The notes beneath the pieces are model-generated. The model had not been told where the DNA came from. It saw nothing but the letters and a program-made list of their open reading frames with translations, and did not search any database. The position numbers and the translations under genes are program-made. This document shows positions 30,988-34,867 of a stretch of DNA of 34,867 nucleotides, in pieces; position 1 is the first letter of the stretch, and each line of letters begins with the position of its first letter. The stretch is from Aliihoeflea sp. 40Bstr573 (GTDB lineage: Bacteria; Pseudomonadota; Alphaproteobacteria; Rhizobiales; Rhizobiaceae). The stretch lies in NCBI RefSeq assembly GCF_024105655.1, contig NZ_JAAAMH010000027.1, forward strand, positions 1 through 34,867, written 5' to 3'.

Positions 30988-31803
30988 TCAGCCAAACCGG
31001 AAAGCGCTTTCGACCGCGCCCATGACATGATCCTCCAGCGTCTTGACGCCGCGATCCGCCAAGGCGGCGCCTGCGACCACATGCAACGGGATCAGGTGTT
31101 CCTCGCGCGGGTTGGCCTCGCGCGCGCCGGGCGCCTGCGACCAGGCGGCGAGCATCGCGTCACGCCGCACGGGATCGTCCTGCGTGGCGGCATCGGTCAG
31201 CCAGCGGTCGAAGTCGGCGCCGGCCGCCGGGCCTTGCGTCCCGCCGCGCATGGCCCGCATCATGACCGCCATGTTGTGATAGGTGTTGCCCGAACCGACG
31301 ATCAGCACGCCAGCATCACGCAAGGGCGCCAGCGCGCGCCCCGCCGCAAGATGGGCCTGCGGGTCGAGATCGGCGCGAAGGCTCAGTTGAACGGTGGGTA
31401 TGTCGGCGGCCGGAAAGGCCACCTTCAGAGGCACGAAGACCCCGTGATCATAACCGCGCGCCGGGTCGGCCGCGGTCTCGAATCCCGCATCCCCGAGCAA
31501 CTGACGCACCCGCCCCGCCAGCGCCGGATCTCCGGGCGCCGGCCAGGTCAGCTTATAGGTGTGCGGCGGAAAGCCGTTGTAGTCGAACAGAAGCGGCGGC
31601 ATAGGGTTGGTCTGCACGGTGAATACCGGCGCTTCCCAATGGCCCGAGATCACCAGCAGCGCGTTCGGCCGGGCGCGCAGGGTTGCCGGCAGATCCTCGA
31701 GAAAGCGGCGCTGCCTGTCCCATGTGTCGGGCGGGTCCCAGTCCATGAAGAAGCAGGGACCGCCCCTGTGGGGCACGAAGACCGCAGGTTGTCTGTCCGC
31801 CAT
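30988..31803 (-). CDS. LigB-type extradiol dioxygenase (4,5-DOPA dioxygenase family)
   Basis: This 271-residue enzyme of the DODA/YgiD group opens catechol rings with non-haem iron, or Zn in some members. Motifs: VFVPHRGGPCFFMDW (first metal His), LVISGHWEAPVF (second His, about 49-60), YDHGVFVPLKVAFP (about 123-136) and GSGNTYHNMAV. The usual HGxP or HGGGP motif reads HRGGP here. ATG 31803 has AGGAAGGG upstream. It is the second gene of the operon, after doxX. The operon context of a thiol-type HxlR regulator and quinone reductase supports catechol/quinone detoxification. Confidence 0.87.
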   Translation of the reverse strand: MADRQPAVFVPHRGGPCFFMDWDPPDTWDRQRRFLEDLPATLRARPNALLVISGHWEAPVFTVQTNPMPPLLFDYNGFPPHTYKLTWPAPGDPALAGRVRQLLGDAGFETAADPARGYDHGVFVPLKVAFPAADIPTVQLSLRADLDPQAHLAAGRALAPLRDAGVLIVGSGNTYHNMAVMMRAMRGGTQGPAAGADFDRWLTDAATQDDPVRRDAMLAAWSQAPGAREANPREEHLIPLHVVAGAALADRGVKTLEDHVMGAVESAFRFG

Positions 31804-31828
31804 GTCTGGCACCCTTCCTGCCGCTCGC

Positions 31829-32236
31829 TCACGCCGCGGTGGCAGCCGCCGCTGGCGCATAGGCCGACTTGACCTCCCGCACGCGGTTCGCGGTCAGCCA
31901 CGAGACGACAAGCAGAACTAAGGCCACAAGCGCAGGCGGCCAGCCGGGATCGCCCGCGCCGATGTGGGCGCTCACGGCGAGCAGGAGATGAAAGAACATC
32001 GCCGCATAAGCCCAGTCGGCGAGCATTGCCGAGGGACGCCAAAGGATGACTACCGCGCCTACGATCTTGAGGATCGCCAGCGGCCAGATAATGTAGGTGG
32101 GATAGCCCAGAACCTCGCGATACATGCCCGCGACCATGTCGTGGGACGAGATGTAGAAGGCCGCCCCGCCCAGATAGACCAGCGCGACGAGGCCGGTGGC
32201 GATCCAGTAGACATATCTTGCCGTCTTGCCGGTCAT
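31829..32236 (-). CDS. DoxX-like membrane protein
   Basis: This 135-residue inner-membrane protein with four hydrophobic helices starts RYVYWIATGLVALVYLGGAA. It carries the DoxX-like motif LGYPTYIIWPLAILKIVGAV (about 43-62). DoxX-like proteins often accompany quinone or thiol stress enzymes. It is the first gene of the operon. GGGAGAAGGG precedes ATG 32236. The divergent HxlR gene starts 134 bases away. Confidence 0.88.
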   Translation of the reverse strand: MTGKTARYVYWIATGLVALVYLGGAAFYISSHDMVAGMYREVLGYPTYIIWPLAILKIVGAVVILWRPSAMLADWAYAAMFFHLLLAVSAHIGAGDPGWPPALVALVLLVVSWLTANRVREVKSAYAPAAAATAA

Positions 32237-32330
32237 TTCCCTTCTCCCTGCTTGCGCCTGGTTCCAACTCGGCTTGCCATAGTAAGGTTTTCGCCGTAAG
32301 TTTAGTTAAAGCTGCTATGTCCTTTGGTAA

Positions 32331-32354
32331 AGTAGGCACTTTCAAGTAACTACT
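32331..32354. promoter_or_regulatory. Candidate HxlR operator between hxlR and doxX
   Basis: This is a 24-base dyad: AGTAG (32331-32335) and CTACT (32350-32354) are outer arms, ACTT (32338-32341) and AAGT (32344-32347) are inner arms, and two-base spacers separate all four. All 18 arm positions are symmetric. YodB-type HxlR proteins bind similar TACT/AGTA dyads. It ends 16 bases before the HxlR start codon. Confidence 0.65.
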
Positions 32355-32370
32355 CGATGTCGAGGCCCAC

Positions 32371-32712
32371 ATGAAAGCCGAGCTGCCCCGCAGCTGTCCG
32401 ATGGAAGGACTGTTGCGCCTCATCACCGGCCAATGGACGATCTACATCCTGTGGGTTCTGGCCGAACACGGGGACCGGCGCTTTGGCGCGATCAAGCGAC
32501 TTGTGCCCGGCATTTCGACGCGGATGCTGACCGAACGGCTCCGGATGCTTGAGCATGCAGGGGTCGTCTGGCGCGAACAGGCCATGACCATACCGCCCGC
32601 CGTGACCTATGGGCTGACCGATCGCGGCCTGGAACTGCGCGGTGTCCTCGACACTCTGGGCGGCATTGCCCGCCGCTGGGACGCCGAGGGTGCCTTTGCC
32701 GATGCCGAGTGA
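32371..32712 (+). CDS. HxlR/DUF24-family regulator with N-terminal Cys
   Basis: This 113-residue winged-helix protein starts MKAELPRSCPMEGLLRLITG. The Cys9-Pro motif is the place of the redox-sensing Cys of YodB, HypR and QorR. The recognition part RRFGAIKRLVPGISTRMLTE (about 36-55) and the wing YGLTDRGLELRGVL follow. GAGG precedes ATG 32371. It is divergent from the doxX operon and presumably represses it until Cys9 is modified by a quinone or oxidant. Confidence 0.92.
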   Translation: MKAELPRSCPMEGLLRLITGQWTIYILWVLAEHGDRRFGAIKRLVPGISTRMLTERLRMLEHAGVVWREQAMTIPPAVTYGLTDRGLELRGVLDTLGGIARRWDAEGAFADAE

Positions 32713-32797
32713 CTAGATGTAAGCTTTCTGAAGGTTGTCCATTCGACCAACCGGGGAGACCGGGGCTACCGGGTTTCAGCAACCCGCGAGGGTCCGA

Positions 32798-33049
32798 ATG
32801 AACATCCACAAGAGCGCCAGTCCGACGCGGTTGCGTCGAGGAGAACTGGCGCTATCGGTAATTGAAGGTCCGCTTCCCCAAAGCGCAGGCTGCGCGGACA
32901 TTTTAGTGTGTCAGGGCAGATCGTGGCGTGCTGGCTCGAGCGCTTCACGGTTGAAGGGCGTGCGGGCCAGGGTCGATCGATCGTCACGGCCCAGAGTGAT
33001 GCCGGGCAGGACCGATCCCGCGATTGCCGACCGCTTCGCGGCCGCTTAA
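32798..33049 (+). pseudogene. IS481-type transposase, N-terminal remnant with frameshifts
   Basis: MNIHKSASPTRLRRGELALS is the usual start of IS481-family transposases (helix-turn-helix part). The next part continues in another frame as SGQIVACWLERFTVEGRAG (about 32909-32965), then returns to the first frame as RVDRSSRPRVMPGRTDPAIA. At least two frameshifts are present, and the DDE core is missing after 33049. It is dead debris behind the hxlR gene. Confidence 0.72.
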
Positions 33050-33186
33050 TCTTCGATGTTGTCTCCGGCGTCCAGATGCGCGGTAACTGCTGTTTTCATG
33101 CCACGGCCTTGAGTGGGGCCGGGGCATAGACTACGTGTTTAATCCCGCAGTGTAATGGCGTATCTTTGTCGCCGTCAGAGAGGGAT

Positions 33187-33360
33187 TGACCTGCGATCCC
33201 AATCTCCTCCGGTTTGAGGGAGAGTCCTGAGTTTCGTTTTAGGCCTCATGCGGCCTGTTTTCCAGCGTGGATTTCGTTACGAACTCGGCCGGCGGCATAT
33301 TGCCTAGTGCCGAGTGTGGTCGTCGATGGTTGTACAACACCACGACCTCATGCGAAACAC
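33187..33360 (-). mobile_element. IS3-family element remnant: end plus transposase C-terminus
   Basis: On the minus strand 33239-33345 reads YNHRRPHSALGNMPPAEFVT, then ends with RPHEA and a stop. This is the classic C-terminus of IS3-family OrfB. The plus-strand TGACCTGCGATCCC at 33187 looks like the element's terminal repeat (IS3 ends begin TG). Upstream of about 33365 the transposase is lost, so only some 170 bases remain. The stretch 32713-33458 has no intact gene. Confidence 0.82.
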
Positions 33361-33458
33361 CTAGAGTAGTACTGCTTTCACCCAGCGCAAAGGTCGTCAC
33401 GCCAGTCACGCCTGCGCGGATGTCAGGTTAATGGCACTTGCCAGTGGCCGCGTGGCAT

Positions 33459-34295
33459 TCAACGCGATATCAGCACCGGCATGGTTGTGCCCGTTAGAAT
33501 TACACGTGTGACACTGCCGAACAGCAACTGTCTGGAGCGGCTGTGACTGTGACCGCCCATGACGATCAGGTCTGCCCCGGCGGTGCTGGCCGCGCTCAGA
33601 ACCACGTCGGCGACCGGGGTGCCGTTGGAACGGAGTTGCTCCACCTCGACCTGAGCCCCGTGTCGCGCCAGGTGGCGGGCAATGTTCGCTCCAGGCTCTT
33701 CGCCGTGACGGTCTGCATTCGAGTCCGCATCGACAATCAGGATCTTGACGGACCGGGCCATCGACAACAGCGGCAATGCATCGGTGGTCGCCCGCCGCGC
33801 CTCCTTGCTGGCATTCCAGGCTACGACGATGCGATCGCCGATCTTGTCTGCTCTCCATGCGTTCGGCACGACCAGCACCGGGACGCTGCTGGCCAGCAGC
33901 AGATGGTCGGGCAGCCAGTTTTGCGGGAGACCGTGGGGCTCAGTCTGGCCGACAATCGCAAGGTCGGCATAGAGGGAGTTGAGCATGACATTCTGGTCGA
34001 CCTCGCTGTTGAGGATGAGCCTGAGCTCCGCTTGAATGTCGTGGCGTCTCGCTAGGTCGGCGAACTGCCTGCCGACCTCGAGAACGGACCGCTCCTCTTT
34101 CTCTCGACGATGCTCTGCCACTGAGCGAATTGATTCGCCGCGCGCGTATCCATCGTGAGAGTGACCGACAGACGGCACGACATAGACGCCGATCAGATGT
34201 GCTGCATATCGTTGAGCCAGGTCGGCCGCGATGCGAAGGCGGTGGAGGCTCGATGGCGCCGTATCGGCAAACACCACAATATCCTTGAACGCCAT
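33459..34295 (-). CDS. Universal stress protein, two Usp domains
   Basis: This 278-residue protein consists of two UspA domains in tandem. Domain 1 (about 2-145) starts AFKDIVVFADTAPSSLHRLR and ends with VPVLVVP. Domain 2 (about 155-278) starts DRIVVAWNASKEARRATTDA and contains the ATP-binding GGHSHSRSRQLLFGSVTRVI. Only the second has the complete G-2x-G-9x-GS pattern. Start is ATG 34295 (MAFKDIVVF); the longer frame to 34388 overlaps the upstream usp remnant. It lies five bases after that remnant's stop. Confidence 0.9.
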   Translation of the reverse strand: MAFKDIVVFADTAPSSLHRLRIAADLAQRYAAHLIGVYVVPSVGHSHDGYARGESIRSVAEHRREKEERSVLEVGRQFADLARRHDIQAELRLILNSEVDQNVMLNSLYADLAIVGQTEPHGLPQNWLPDHLLLASSVPVLVVPNAWRADKIGDRIVVAWNASKEARRATTDALPLLSMARSVKILIVDADSNADRHGEEPGANIARHLARHGAQVEVEQLRSNGTPVADVVLSAASTAGADLIVMGGHSHSRSRQLLFGSVTRVILTGTTMPVLISR

Positions 34296-34300
34296 TTCGA

Positions 34301-34680
34301 CTATCCTTCGCCTGTTTCCATCTGGGCTATGAGCAGGCTGCATCCGATCTGTTCGAGAAGATTGGCGCCGACCGAGCCGCGCCACCACTTTGCAAGACTG
34401 CTCTGGTGGCGCTGACCGACGAGCCCCGAGCCGGGCCGCCGGGAAAAGCCCATCGACTCTAATCGCTGGACGCCTTCGGTCAGGACTTCGCGATATGTGT
34501 CATGCTGATGTTCAAGCGCCCCCGGGAGGCACCCTCGGCCATGACAAATCCCCTCGACAGATCGACAACGGCAAGCAGGAAGACCTCCACGCCGCATAGC
34601 CGCGCCGGCTTTGCGCCCTCCCGCAAGGCGAGCCGTCCCTCGACCGAGCCGTCATAGGCCAGCAGAACTTTTCCATACAT
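34301..34680 (-). pseudogene. Universal stress protein gene with frameshift and internal deletion
   Basis: It begins MYGKVLLAYDGSVEGRLALR at ATG 34680, a normal Usp start, and continues to LSRGFVMAEGA. The frame then leaves at about 34530-34540, in a G/C run, and stops at 34480. The following bases read in another frame as EHQHDTYREVLTEGVQRLES and GSGLVGQRHQSSLAKWWRGS, the Usp C-terminus. Part of the central region also seems missing. The two pieces together are shorter than a normal 140-residue Usp. Confidence 0.75.
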
Positions 34681-34739
34681 CGCACGTCTCCATCCCAGCG
34701 GAATTGCCATAGGGTCCATCGAGGAATATCGATAGCATC

Positions 34740-34867
34740 CTAGGCTGTGTGGACGAATTGACTCAGGTACAGGTTTTGGGGTTCCGCGGATGAATCCGGC
34801 CTGATTCATAGGTTGCCGACTGATTTGGGAGGTCGGCGATGTCCACAAAGATGACGGATACGGATTG
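34740..34867 (+). mobile_element. Left end of an IS5-type element with transposase start
   Basis: CTAG (34740-34743) is followed by GGCTGTGTGGACGAATTG, which resembles an IS5-type terminal repeat. The inverse of the left-edge element end (CTAG, then CGTGGACAAAG) shares GTGGAC-AA at the same distance from its CTAG. Transposase coding begins at ATG 34839 (MSTKMTDTD), with GGGAGG six bases upstream, and runs off the window. The family is probable, not certain. Confidence 0.55.
34839..34867 (+). CDS. Probable transposase, first nine codons
   Basis: ATG 34839 with a GGGAGG ribosome-binding site opens MSTKMTDTD and continues past the window. M-T-D-T-D-W is a common beginning of IS5-family transposases. 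Only 29 bases are available. Confidence 0.45.

Noticed and set aside
1-34867. CRISPR arrays, rRNA and tRNA genes
   Set aside because: No regularly spaced repeats and no tRNA- or rRNA-like segments were noticed when reading the gaps.

Overview
The window looks like a plasmid segment from an alphaproteobacterium, probably Hyphomicrobiales (rhizobial-type) or Rhodobacterales. The main evidence is a complete repABC replication/partition unit (8118-11929, minus strand) with two parS-like palindromes and a predicted antisense ctRNA. Supporting evidence is the DUF1403/ScpB pair, TRAP transport genes and high GC content. Both ends lie in IS5-type insertion sequence fragments beside CTAG, so the window edges may be assembly breaks at a repeated element.

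Layout. (1) 1-128: end of an IS5-type transposase, which cuts off an SbcC-like ATPase gene. (2) 129-7539, minus: a tightly packed operon of a 1976-residue DUF4011/SF1 helicase with a C-terminal MTES_1575-type nuclease and DUF3320, then an SbcD-like metallophosphoesterase, then the truncated SbcC-like ATPase. This is a candidate defence or DNA-processing system, apparently broken by the IS. (3) 7878-8102: a stand-alone WGR-domain protein. (4) 8118-11929: repC, repB, repA. (5) 12275-17020: a tyrosine recombinase, a TacAT-type (DUF1778/GNAT) toxin-antitoxin pair, and a coupled operon of DUF1403, an orphan ScpB and a C-terminally truncated restriction-endonuclease-like protein. (6) 17035-18097: a DUF433 antitoxin and a VapC toxin gene with a one-base frameshift.

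(7) 18338-29398, plus: an 11 kb catabolic island of a TRAP transporter (dctP, dctQ, dctM), an IclR regulator, hydantoinase/oxoprolinase A and B subunits, a cupin, a HpcH/HpaI aldolase, a BKACE (DUF849) enzyme and an acyl-CoA synthetase. A reasonable reading is import of an organic acid or cyclic amide, ATP-dependent opening, CoA activation and C-C cleavage. The substrate cannot be read from the sequence. A -35/-10 pair and an inverted repeat just upstream of dctP could be the promoter and the IclR operator.

(8) 29562-32712: a four-gene minus-strand operon (DoxX, LigB-type DODA dioxygenase, DUF5519 luciferase-family protein, NmrA-like oxidoreductase) divergent from an HxlR/DUF24 regulator with a conserved N-terminal Cys. 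A symmetric operator-like site lies between them, which suggests a quinone/catechol stress response. (9) 32713-34867: debris of IS481 and IS3 elements, a tandem-domain universal stress protein, a decayed second one, and the start of an IS5-type element.
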